From Clostridium saccharoperbutylacetonicum N1-4(HMT) (GTDB lineage Bacteria; Bacillota; Clostridia; Clostridiales; Clostridiaceae), in contig NC_020291.1 in NCBI RefSeq assembly GCF_000340885.1, positions 5,517,001-5,581,000 on the forward strand: DNA of 64,000 nucleotides. The letters run 5' to 3'. A model generated the notes under the pieces. The model was not told the origin of the DNA and ran no database searches. It saw only the letters and a list, made by a program, of their open reading frames with translations. Each line of letters begins with the position of its first letter. Position 1 is the first letter of the stretch. The position numbers were made by a program, and so were the translations under genes. Positions 44,801-53,046 of the stretch are shown one piece after another.

Positions 44801-45475
44801 TTAAATTTTATGATATTTGTGCTGTGGTCTACCCACTTTACCGTATTCCACCAACCTTTCAACTTTATGTTCCTTTCCCATATATTCAAGATATCTTCTT
44901 ACTGTTACTCTTGCTATCCCTAATTTTTCTGCTAGATTCTCCGCTGTAAAATCCTTGCACCTACTTTTTTCTATTTCTCCCCATATAGCTCCATATGTAT
45001 ATTTATTAAGCCCCTTAACAAAATCATCTTCCTCTTGAGAAATATTAGCGCTAGATATCATTTTATCTAAATCCTTTTGTTCAATTTCATAATTTCTTTC
45101 AAACTCATAATACCTATTTTTAAATTGAATAAGTGCTTCTTTAAATCGTTTGAAACTAAAAGGTTTTATTAGATAATCCACAACCCCATATCTAAAAGCT
45201 TCTTCTATTCTTTTAATAGACTTGTCTGCTGTAATTAAGATAATATCGGTATCAATCTCTTGTGCCCTTATCCATTTTAATAAGTCAATTCCGTTTTCTT
45301 TAGGGAGATATACATCAAGTAGTATTAAATCTGGCTTATTAATTGATATGAGTTTTTTTGCTTCATTAAGATTTGAAACAGCTTTATATAAAACAAATCC
45401 TTCAACTCTTTCTAAAAACCTAGAATTTATTTCCCTAACCATAGGATCATCTTCAGCAATGATTACTTGAATCAA
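44801..45475 (-). CDS. CitB/DcuR-type response regulator
   Basis: A receiver domain (IIAEDDPMVRE, LILLDVYLPKENGID with the phospho-acceptor Asp, ITADKS, LIKPFSFKRF) is followed by a C-terminal winged HTH (FTAENLAEKLGIARVTVRRYLEYM). This is the CitB family layout. The gene overlaps the kinase's end. The best start is a TTG at 45475, 8 nt after GGGAG. It pairs with the kinase and probably controls the carrier and malic enzyme genes upstream. Confidence 0.9.
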   Translation of the reverse strand: MIQVIIAEDDPMVREINSRFLERVEGFVLYKAVSNLNEAKKLISINKPDLILLDVYLPKENGIDLLKWIRAQEIDTDIILITADKSIKRIEEAFRYGVVDYLIKPFSFKRFKEALIQFKNRYYEFERNYEIEQKDLDKMISSANISQEEDDFVKGLNKYTYGAIWGEIEKSRCKDFTAENLAEKLGIARVTVRRYLEYMGKEHKVERLVEYGKVGRPQHKYHKI

Positions 45476-47084
45476 CCTTCTCACTCCCAATCATTGGTAT
45501 TGTTATATTCCAAAGAACACCATCATTTTCCTCAAAATATATTGTACCATTAAACTCATCAATTATTTTTTTTATAATATACATACCTTGACCACGTTGG
45601 CCTTCCTTCGTCGAAAACCCTTGCTCATATATTTTTTCTTTATATTCTTCTGGAATTTTACCACCGTTATTTTTCACTTTTATATTTAAAAAATCATTAT
45701 TTTCAACTATTTTTATAAATATATATCCGTTTCCATCATTTTCAACTGCATCTATAGAATTTTCTATTAAATTTCCTACAACTGATACAATTTCTTCAGA
45801 GGTCATATGCTGTGGAAGTTTTGTAAGTGTTGAATTTTCATCTATTTTGAGCTTAACCCTAAACTCCTCAGCTTTATTATATTTTGACAATAACAGTGCT
45901 GACAAAGAAGCATCTTTTATATTCTCTGTTAATATATTATTTATATTGTTTCTTACCTTTGCCACATGTGATATAAACTGTAATGCTTCTTCATACTCTT
46001 CTAGCTGTATAAGTCCTGCTATAGTATGAAGCTTATTCATAAATTCATGATTTTGAGCTCTTAATGACCAAGCCATCTTTTGAGCTCCAGTAAGTTCTTC
46101 TGCCATTCTTGTAACCTCGGTTTTATCTCTAAAGCTGGCAATAGCTCCTACAATTCTTCCTCTACTTATTATAGGAACTCTATTGGTCACTATAATAGTA
46201 TTATTAATTCTTTGCTCTTCCTCAAACTCTGATTTCCCAGTTTCTAAAACATTAATTAAGCGGGTATTGGGAATAACAACTTCTGCGTTCTGCCCTATAA
46301 TCTCTTCCTTATTAATATTATTTTCAAAACGTAGTATATTTAAGGCAGAATCATTTATAAGAGTTATTCTAGCTTCATCATCAACAGCTACTAATCCTTC
46401 ATGAATAGCATCTAACATTCCAATTTTTTCATTATAGAGCTTCGAAATTTCATCAGGCTCAAGTCCAAGTAAAGTGTTCTTTATGTTGCAGGCTAATAAA
46501 AAAGCTCCTATTACACCTGCCATAAGCCCTCCAAGAGCAATTAAAGCTATATATAAAACAGCTGTTTTCTTAGATGTCTCAATGCTTTGTGTAAGTGTGC
46601 CCACACAAACAAAGCCTATTCTTTTACCATTTTCTGAATCATATATTGGTGTAAAAGCTCTCAAAGATTTCCCTAGTGTCCCAGCCGCCTCAGAAATATA
46701 TGTTCCTCCATTTTCGACTACTCTATACTCATCTCCGCCCTCAAACTTTTCTCCAATCATTTCAGGATTTGGATGAGCATATCTAATTTCTTCGTTATCT
46801 GCTACAATTATATATTCAACTTGTTCTAACTCCTTAAGCTGCATATTAACATAACTTTGAATCTCTCCACTCGTATCTCTACTCTCTAGAGCCTTTACTA
46901 TCTCAGTAGAATGCGCTTCCATCTCAGCTACATTCATAATATTAGTCCTAGCTTTACTTTCAATATTTCCAGTCATCCAAGGAACAACGAAAGAAACGAT
47001 TATAAAGATAGAAATAAAAACTACTGTGATAACTAATAAAGTAATTTTTGTTTGAAGTTTCATTGCTTTTTCCATATTCTTCAT
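45453..47084 (-). CDS. CitA/DcuS-type sensor histidine kinase
   Basis: The 543-residue kinase has TM1 (about 13-35) and an extracytoplasmic PAS/Cache sensor with RYAHPNPEMIGEKFEGGDE and AAGTLGKSLRAFTPIY, the CitA/DcuS carboxylate pocket pattern. TM2 (about 175-200) is followed by a cytoplasmic PAS, a His box RAQNHEFMNKLHTIAGLIQL and an ATPase with NLIENSIDAV and GQGMYIIKKI. It should sense an external di- or tricarboxylate such as malate or citrate. It is upstream of and overlaps its response regulator. Confidence 0.95.
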   Translation of the reverse strand: MKNMEKAMKLQTKITLLVITVVFISIFIIVSFVVPWMTGNIESKARTNIMNVAEMEAHSTEIVKALESRDTSGEIQSYVNMQLKELEQVEYIIVADNEEIRYAHPNPEMIGEKFEGGDEYRVVENGGTYISEAAGTLGKSLRAFTPIYDSENGKRIGFVCVGTLTQSIETSKKTAVLYIALIALGGLMAGVIGAFLLACNIKNTLLGLEPDEISKLYNEKIGMLDAIHEGLVAVDDEARITLINDSALNILRFENNINKEEIIGQNAEVVIPNTRLINVLETGKSEFEEEQRINNTIIVTNRVPIISRGRIVGAIASFRDKTEVTRMAEELTGAQKMAWSLRAQNHEFMNKLHTIAGLIQLEEYEEALQFISHVAKVRNNINNILTENIKDASLSALLLSKYNKAEEFRVKLKIDENSTLTKLPQHMTSEEIVSVVGNLIENSIDAVENDGNGYIFIKIVENNDFLNIKVKNNGGKIPEEYKEKIYEQGFSTKEGQRGQGMYIIKKIIDEFNGTIYFEENDGVLWNITIPMIGSEKVDSSNHC

Positions 47085-47365
47085 CTCAACCTTAATATAT
47101 CTAAATTTAAGTTTTAAATAATGTAATTCTAGCTAATTACTCATAAAAATTATGATAAAAATTTTTATGTTCATCTTATAATAAAAAACTATAATACCAA
47201 AACCTTTAGAATAACCTCTATAAATATAGAAACAATAATGTGGGAATGATACATCTTAAGCTATTATATATCACTCCTTGATTATTGTCTTTCATTTTTT
47301 TGTATTTAATTCAATCTCTGTTATTAATAAATGTATAAGCTCCTCTTAATCGATAGTCCCTTTTA

Positions 47366-48337
47366 TTACGCTACAGCCTCTTTGTTTAACTGTTTAATTT
47401 TACTCTTTTTAAGAAATCTAAATGCATAAGTAACAACAAACGGACAAACAATAGCTGATATTACACAAGATGCTGCCACTTGTGCTGTAGCTGCTGTAGC
47501 AATAGCAACTAGCGTTGGGTCAGTCGCTGCAACTGCAAGCGGTGTCGCTACTGCATTTCCCGCAGTCGACCCTGTTGCAAGTCCAAGTACTGGATCCTCT
47601 TTGAATAACTTCATGAGAACAAAAGAACCTATTCCGGTAAATGCTGCTATCACTCCTAATAATATACCAGGACCTCCAGCAGTCACAATATTTTCAAGAT
47701 TCATTCCTGCACCTAATGGAAATGAAAAGAATGGTATTAATAATAATTTACTTCCGCCAAGAAATTTTCTCATGTCAGCATCAAGATTTCCAAGTATCAT
47801 GCCTATCAATATTGGAACTAATACCGCCACAAGTGCCATAAAAGGAATCTGGGCAAGCCCTGATGCACCTAATGCAACTAATGTAAAAAATGGGCCATCT
47901 TTTATGGACAAAATAGCATACGCCCCTACATCAGTTTCGTCACCATATTGTGAAGCAAGTGATGCATACAGTCCACCATTGCAATTTGTTAATGCTGCAA
48001 GAATGGCAAGTGGTGACAACCCTAATACTCCGGCAGGTCCAAAAACTTTACCTACAAATATACCAATACCAGCACCTACTATAAATTGTCCTAATACTAA
48101 TAACACACCTTTTTTTATTGCCTTTGGTGCTAATTTGAAATTAATCTGTGAACCAATTAAAAACATGAAACAAGCCAATATTGTTGATGATGCTTTCGGT
48201 CCAAATAACGCTGTTGTAAATCCGCCAATCTGTAAAAATTGTGGGCAAAAGGTATTAACTAAAACCCCTAAGAAAAGTGGAACAACCATCATTCCTCCTG
48301 GAATTTTATCAAGTGTCTTCTTAATTGGAATTTGCAT
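47366..48337 (-). CDS. KdgT-family (2-keto-3-deoxygluconate permease-like) carrier
   Basis: The 323-residue membrane protein starts KKTLDKIPGGMMVVPLFLGV and contains LTNCNGGLYASLASQYGDETDVGA, both typical of the KdgT carrier family, with about ten helices. Its place between malic enzyme and a CitAB-type system argues that here it carries malate or a related carboxylate rather than 2-keto-3-deoxygluconate. The start at 48337 follows GGAGGTATAAAA. The malic enzyme gene lies 111 bp upstream. Confidence 0.88.
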   Translation of the reverse strand: MQIPIKKTLDKIPGGMMVVPLFLGVLVNTFCPQFLQIGGFTTALFGPKASSTILACFMFLIGSQINFKLAPKAIKKGVLLVLGQFIVGAGIGIFVGKVFGPAGVLGLSPLAILAALTNCNGGLYASLASQYGDETDVGAYAILSIKDGPFFTLVALGASGLAQIPFMALVAVLVPILIGMILGNLDADMRKFLGGSKLLLIPFFSFPLGAGMNLENIVTAGGPGILLGVIAAFTGIGSFVLMKLFKEDPVLGLATGSTAGNAVATPLAVAATDPTLVAIATAATAQVAASCVISAIVCPFVVTYAFRFLKKSKIKQLNKEAVA

Positions 48338-48448
48338 TTTTATACCTCCATTTCTTTTTATGTGCATGAAAGAAGAAAATACCTAATCCTAATGGTGTAT
48401 TATTTTCTCTTATTATGTATTAATCCTTGAGAACATTTAGCACAATTT

Positions 48449-49627
48449 TTATATTCTTGCTGCTCCGCTTTCTCTTGCTGCTTTTTTTATTGCTTCAGCT
48501 ACATTAGCTGCAACAGTTCTATCTAATGCGTAAGGAATTACATTGTCTTCATTTAAATCTTCATCTTTTATCATAGAAGCTATAGCATAAGCTGCTGCAA
48601 TTTTCATTTCTTCATTAACTTCTTTTGCTCTAACATCTAAAGCACCTCTGAATATTCCTGGGAATGCAAGAACATTGTTAACTTGGTTAGGAAAATCTGA
48701 TCTTCCTGTACCTATGACTTTTGCTCCAGCTGCTTTAGCTTCATCTGGCATTATTTCTGGAGTTGGATTTGCCATTGCAAATAATATGGCATCTCTATTC
48801 ATAGATCTAACCATATCTTGGCTTACTATTCCAGGCGCTGAAACCCCTATAAACACATCTGCACCAACTAGTGCATGCGCTAAATTTCCTTTAATATTAT
48901 CCGGGTTAGTTACCTTTGCAAGTTCCTTTTTAGCATCATCTACCCCTTCAATCCCTCTGTAAAGAATCCCCACTTTATCACATGCAATTAAATTCTTTAC
49001 TCCTGAAGAAAGTAATAATTTAGCTATAGCTGTTCCTGCTGCCCCTGCCCCATTTACAACTACCTTTAAATCTTCTATTTTCTTATCAACTACTTTCAAA
49101 GCATTTATAACACCTGCAAGTACAACTATTGCTGTTCCATGTTGATCATCGTGGAATACAGGTATATCAAGTTCTTTCTTTAACCTTTCTTCAATTTCAA
49201 AGCATCTTGGTGCTCCTATATCTTCAAGATTAATTCCACCAAATCCTGGTGCTATAAGCTTTACAGTTTTTACTATCTCATCAACATCTTTTGTGTCTAA
49301 ACATATTGGAAATGCATCAACATTTGCGAATTCCTTAAATAATACTGCCTTTCCCTCCATAACTGGAAGTCCTGCCTTTGGTCCTATATCTCCCAATCCT
49401 AATACTGCTGTTCCGTCAGTCACAACTGCAACTAAATTTCCTTTTGAAGTATACTTATATACATTTTCCTCATTTTCATAAATCTTCCTGCATGGTTCGG
49501 CAACTCCTGGAGTATAAGCTAAACTTAAATCATCTCTTGTTTCAACTTTCACTTTTGATACTACTTCGATTTTTCCTATATTTTCTTCATGTAATTTTAA
49601 GCTTTCCTCAAAATAATTCATTTTCAT
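48449..49627 (-). CDS. Malic enzyme (NAD(P)-dependent)
   Basis: The 392-residue bacterial malic enzyme has the N-terminal AYTPGVAEPCRKI, TDGTAVLGLGDIGPKAGLPVMEGKAVLFK, the metal/malate site FHDDQHGTAIVVLAGVINAL and a Rossmann loop VVNGAGAAGTAIAK. It converts malate to pyruvate and CO2. With the neighbouring carrier and CitAB-type kinase it forms a malate-use unit like maeP-maeE-maeKR of lactic acid bacteria, but with a KdgT-type carrier. RBS AAGGGAAG. Confidence 0.95.
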   Translation of the reverse strand: MKMNYFEESLKLHEENIGKIEVVSKVKVETRDDLSLAYTPGVAEPCRKIYENEENVYKYTSKGNLVAVVTDGTAVLGLGDIGPKAGLPVMEGKAVLFKEFANVDAFPICLDTKDVDEIVKTVKLIAPGFGGINLEDIGAPRCFEIEERLKKELDIPVFHDDQHGTAIVVLAGVINALKVVDKKIEDLKVVVNGAGAAGTAIAKLLLSSGVKNLIACDKVGILYRGIEGVDDAKKELAKVTNPDNIKGNLAHALVGADVFIGVSAPGIVSQDMVRSMNRDAILFAMANPTPEIMPDEAKAAGAKVIGTGRSDFPNQVNNVLAFPGIFRGALDVRAKEVNEEMKIAAAYAIASMIKDEDLNEDNVIPYALDRTVAANVAEAIKKAARESGAARI

Positions 49628-49782
49628 GACTTCCCTTCATTATTAGATATATTTGTACTGATTTCCTCAATTTTTATAATAGCATCCAATTTTATAAATT
49701 AAATCTTATGGACTTAAAAAATGTATTATGGTCATAAAAAATAATTTGTTATATATTTAACAAATTATTAAATCACCTATAT

Positions 49783-49940
49783 TTACTGCTTTCCTTCTAT
49801 TTCGTTGTTTCTTTCAATAATTTCACTTCTACTATCTGTAGAAGTTCCCCATGATTTTTTATTATTATCCTTTTGAGGTATGTAAATTATATTACCACCC
49901 ACATATTTTTGTATCTGAAGAGCTAATTTGGATACCCGTA
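49783..49940 (-). pseudogene. Mor/CD3324-type small regulator fragment
   Basis: A minus-strand frame reads LALQIQKYVGGNIIYIPQKD, NNKKSWGTSTDSRSEIIERN, NEIEGKQ. It matches the first half of small Mor-like activators (LL.EIQKYV.GE.IYIP...... WG...G.R..L..RN..I), without the following HTH. Repeat copy 10 directly adjoins its 5' side. Inactive. Confidence 0.6.
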
Positions 49941-49953
49941 GCAATAAAAAAAA

Positions 49954-50041
49954 CACGACCACATGTAAGCAGCTATTTAAGCCACATACAAATGGTCGTG
50001 GATTTTATGGTGGAGGCGAAGCATGACCTTTAAAATCCACT
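49954..50041. repeat. Dispersed two-hairpin repeat, copy 10 (variant stem)
   Basis: Stem CACGACCA with TGGTCGTG around a large loop holding TAAGCAGCTATTTAAGCC, as in copies 3 and 13. The tail is GGTGGAGGCGAAGCATGACC, then TTTAAAATCCACT. GTGGATTTTA between stem and tail is perfectly complementary to TAAAATCCAC, giving a 10-bp alternative helix. It lies past the subtilase gene end and ends in a run of eight T in the minus direction. Confidence 0.95.
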
Positions 50042-50085
50042 TATTTTTCCACAAATTACATACACCAATTTTGTGGATTATAAAA

Positions 50086-51339
50086 TTAATTTATAGATTC
50101 AAATAAATCTATACACCGATTATATATTAATCTTGTTCTTTCTTGATCACTCAAGTTATTCCTTTCAATTAAATTCATTGATATCAAATTCTCATAACTG
50201 TTTAATAAATCCTTATTTATTTCATTTTTATAAAAATATATTACTATATCTACTAACCCATTTTCTTTCAACTGTTGTATTTCATTTATATGTAATACCT
50301 CTGTTATTAGAATATCTGGATTTGTAAATTTATATAGCATTTTTACTTTGTCTAGTATGTATATATCTGAATCATTTCTTTCTAGCACATAAATACCATT
50401 TTCAATAGAACTTTCTCCAATCCTTGATATAGCAATACTATTATAGTTATCTTCTATAAAATAAGTACGCAATGATTCTATTATTATATTTATATTTATC
50501 TCTGCTTCATTATATATGACTATATTAGGCATTTGTATTTCCTCATCACTGTCCAAACAATAATCTTCCCCTAAAATTATAAACTTATCTATAGAATCAT
50601 TTATATAATTAGCATTAACCAACAATTCATGTTTAATATCTTCTACTCCTCTTATTCCTCTTTTGATAAGTTCACATACCTTTGCTGTAATAAATGGTGC
50701 TGTAAAGCTATTACACTTAGTCATCTCACTCACTAATAAACTCCCATCTGTTAGTTTATGCTCTAATTCTTTTCCACCATAAGAACTAAAAGCTATAACT
50801 TCAATACCATCTATAGCTTTTACATTATATATATATTCATTTGGTCTTAAGCCAACGCCTCTTGAACATCTAACACCAATTACTTTAGGCAAGCATGCTG
50901 GATATGTTAATCTGTTCTCATTACTCTCTGCTGCTACAATAATTGCTCCTTGTTTTACGAGTAATTCTATAGCTTCCTCTATTATCTTAAAATAGGCAAA
51001 ATTAGTAGTACCTATACTCATATTAATTACCTCTACTTTGTTCTCTATGCACCATCTAATTGCCTCTAATAAATTGTCTATAATATTTATTTCACCTTCG
51101 CACTCAAAAATATTTATACTATATAAATCATATTCATATGTATGTACAAAATGTGCAAACACTTCCTCGCACAGCGTTCCATGCCTAAAACCTGTTGAAC
51201 TTCCACTTATTTCTTCTCCATGTTTTCCTAAATAACTAATTTTTTTGTTTTTTACGTTGTAGCACTCTATAATCCTATCTTTATTAAAATCTACCCTATC
51301 TATTCCGTCATCAATTATAACAACTTTTATTCTTTTCAT
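50086..51339 (-). CDS. Subtilisin-like (S8) protease of the RiPP cluster
   Basis: The 417-residue cytoplasmic S8 peptidase has no signal peptide. The catalytic Asp10 is in VVIIDDGID, His53 in STGFRHGTLCEEV, oxyanion Asn140 in AAESNENRLTYPA and Ser211 in CNSFTAPFITAKV (the usual GTSxAxP reads CNSFTAP). The last 150 residues are an extra domain unlike the protease. It probably removes the leader of the Cys-rich peptide encoded just upstream, or cleaves it during export. A terminator lies between the two genes. Confidence 0.85.
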   Translation of the reverse strand: MKRIKVVIIDDGIDRVDFNKDRIIECYNVKNKKISYLGKHGEEISGSSTGFRHGTLCEEVFAHFVHTYEYDLYSINIFECEGEINIIDNLLEAIRWCIENKVEVINMSIGTTNFAYFKIIEEAIELLVKQGAIIVAAESNENRLTYPACLPKVIGVRCSRGVGLRPNEYIYNVKAIDGIEVIAFSSYGGKELEHKLTDGSLLVSEMTKCNSFTAPFITAKVCELIKRGIRGVEDIKHELLVNANYINDSIDKFIILGEDYCLDSDEEIQMPNIVIYNEAEININIIIESLRTYFIEDNYNSIAISRIGESSIENGIYVLERNDSDIYILDKVKMLYKFTNPDILITEVLHINEIQQLKENGLVDIVIYFYKNEINKDLLNSYENLISMNLIERNNLSDQERTRLIYNRCIDLFESIN

Positions 51340-51366
51340 ATTTCCACCTAAATTATATAATTAAAA

Positions 51367-51392
51367 CTCCCTTTAATTTAAATTAAAGGGAG
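51367..51392 (-). terminator. Terminator/attenuator between precursor and protease genes
   Basis: CTCCCTTTAATTT and AAATTAAAGGGAG form a perfect palindrome followed in the minus direction by TTTTAATTA. It would stop most transcripts after the precursor gene, giving more precursor than protease, as is common in peptide clusters. Confidence 0.85.
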
Positions 51393-51464
51393 CCTAACAC
51401 ATATAAGTAACTGTGTATTAAATTACCAAATTAATTTCTTAACTTAATTAATGTAAATTTAATT

Positions 51465-51608
51465 TTATCTACCGTTGCCTAAATGTGAAGCACTAATACC
51501 TCTTCTTAATGATAGCATAGCATTACTTCCGCAGCTACAGCTACAGAATAAGCCATACATTTCAATTGTATTTTTTGATACTTGATTTTTTTTAACTAAT
51601 TTCTTCAT
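51465..51608 (-). CDS. CLI_3235-type Cys-rich RiPP precursor peptide
   Basis: A 47-codon gene: a basic leader (KKLVKKNQVSKNTIEMYG), then FCSCSCGSNAMLSLRRG and a short ISASHLGNGR tail. It matches the CLI_3235 bacteriocin-precursor family, in which a short leader ends in a CxCxC block and which occurs with CcpM radical SAM enzymes. Cys22, Cys24 and Cys26 are the expected modification sites. The GGGGGG RBS lies 7 nt before the ATG. It is placed after the maturation genes and before a terminator. The product and activity are unknown. Confidence 0.82.
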   Translation of the reverse strand: MKKLVKKNQVSKNTIEMYGLFCSCSCGSNAMLSLRRGISASHLGNGR

Positions 51609-51671
51609 TCTTAATCCCCCCATAATTTTTGAAAATATTTTATAAATAAATATAGTTTACCTATATGTGCT

Positions 51672-51923
51672 TCATACTGCCATATGCTTTTTTATCCCAT
51701 CCGCTAAATTACTAATTGTCATGATACCAATATCTTCTGTTTCAAATACAGATACAATCTCTTTTCCTAACTTCTTTTCTATATCAAAAACAATATATGT
51801 CATATCTCTTGGTGTAATGTGGTATTCATCACCAAATAAATTTAAATTTCTATCAGTAATATTTATATCTACTATATCTTCAATAACATTAATTATAATA
51901 TTCTCAATTTGCTTTTTTTCCAT
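51672..51923 (-). CDS. Peptide-maturation acyl-carrier-related protein
   Basis: The 83-residue acidic helical protein, EKKQIENIIINVIEDIVDIN and ISNLADGIKKHMAV at the end, has the size and helix pattern of an acyl carrier protein. No clear DSL phosphopantetheine motif is present. It matches the ACP-related family (TIGR04069, from memory) restricted to CcpM clusters. The start at 51923 follows AGGAGTG. It overlaps the end of the preceding gene's region by none and lies 60 bp before the precursor gene. Confidence 0.72.
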   Translation of the reverse strand: MEKKQIENIIINVIEDIVDINITDRNLNLFGDEYHITPRDMTYIVFDIEKKLGKEIVSVFETEDIGIMTISNLADGIKKHMAV

Positions 51924-51939
51924 TGCATTTACACTCCTT

Positions 51940-53046
51940 TTAAATTTGTACAATTCCTTCTGTTAAGTCTGAAATTATGCACTCATAACCACCAACAAAC
52001 GAATTTTCATCTAATATGCTGAACAAATTTAAATTATGTGCCTTATATATATCCTTTTTTTCAGAAATAAATTCCATTACTTTACGATTAGATATAGTTG
52101 TAAAGTAAACCTCTCCTGATGAAGACTCTCTTTCATATTTTATATTGGCTAAATTAAAATAATCTACATCACATTGCAACGCATATTTACAATATTGTTT
52201 AATATCATTCAATGTTTTTATTTCAATTTCTTTTGTATAATATATACTGAGAATGCCAATATCAATTGGTACAGCCTTACTCATTATAAGTGCCAACTCA
52301 CCAAAATAATTCGTATACTCATTTGACAATGGCATAATCCCACCTGGTATTCCTAGTATTATAATGTCTGGCTCTTCATTTATTTCAATATTATGAATAT
52401 AATGATTAAAATTTAATATTTTATTTTCCATGCTCATATCAGAGGCAAATAGAAATTCTGGCAGGTTGTAAATTCCAAATAATTCACTATACTGCTTTGT
52501 ACCCAGCTGACTTACTTTATAACCATCTTTTTCAAATTTACTTCTAAGTCCTAATTGAATATCAAATTTATTACAATAATCCCCTACCCCAAAAACACCT
52601 AAAATTGGTGTATCAATCTTATATAATTTATGTTTAAATTCTCTAATTACAAATTCACTAAAATCAATCATTGTTGTATTTATAAAATTTACATCCACAT
52701 TTATATTTTCTTGTAAAGACAATTTTTTATATAACTCCTTAGTCATTACAATTTCCTTATTCTGTCCATTTGCCATATTTATTTTATTTAAATATGTATC
52801 AAAAAGAGATTGTTTTTTAGTATCAGAAAAAAATACAGCATCACACTTTTTTAGTGCATCTTCAAATTCTTCTGAAATTATCATTCCTGTTTCTTTACCA
52901 CCATCCAATTTATTTGAATCCTTGCCATTAAGTCCCCATCCCTTAGGTGATACTACATTTATAAGCTGATAATTTTTTAGATTTTCTCTATATCTTGCAA
53001 TATCTGTTACTTCTTTATCAAAAGGATATATCATTAATTTTTTCAT
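51940..53046 (-). CDS. TIGR04066-type peptide maturation system protein
   Basis: The 368-residue protein has no classic enzyme motif: KKLMIYPFDKEVTDIARYRE at the start, then a P-loop-like ILGVFGVGDYCNKFDIQLGL (about 150-170, GxGxxxxK-like) and IIILGIPGGIMPLSNEY. It resembles the family known only from clostridial natural-product clusters beside CcpM. The YPF opening and the GVGDYCNKF segment suggest a nucleotide-binding or carbamoyl-phosphate-type fold, but the role is unknown. It overlaps the radical SAM gene by 29 bp. Start at 53046, 9 nt after GGAG. Confidence 0.75.
   Translation of the reverse strand: MKKLMIYPFDKEVTDIARYRENLKNYQLINVVSPKGWGLNGKDSNKLDGGKETGMIISEEFEDALKKCDAVFFSDTKKQSLFDTYLNKINMANGQNKEIVMTKELYKKLSLQENINVDVNFINTTMIDFSEFVIREFKHKLYKIDTPILGVFGVGDYCNKFDIQLGLRSKFEKDGYKVSQLGTKQYSELFGIYNLPEFLFASDMSMENKILNFNHYIHNIEINEEPDIIILGIPGGIMPLSNEYTNYFGELALIMSKAVPIDIGILSIYYTKEIEIKTLNDIKQYCKYALQCDVDYFNLANIKYERESSSGEVYFTTISNRKVMEFISEKKDIYKAHNLNLFSILDENSFVGGYECIISDLTEGIVQI

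Noticed and set aside
47601..48386. 261-codon plus-strand frame
   Set aside because: Antisense to the KdgT-family carrier; Pro/Asn-rich sequence typical of a shadow frame.
49739..49769. AATAATTTGTT/AACAAATTATT as a specific operator of the malic enzyme gene
   Set aside because: It is an AT-only inverted repeat that could arise by chance here or end the Mor relic; no second copy supports a regulator site.
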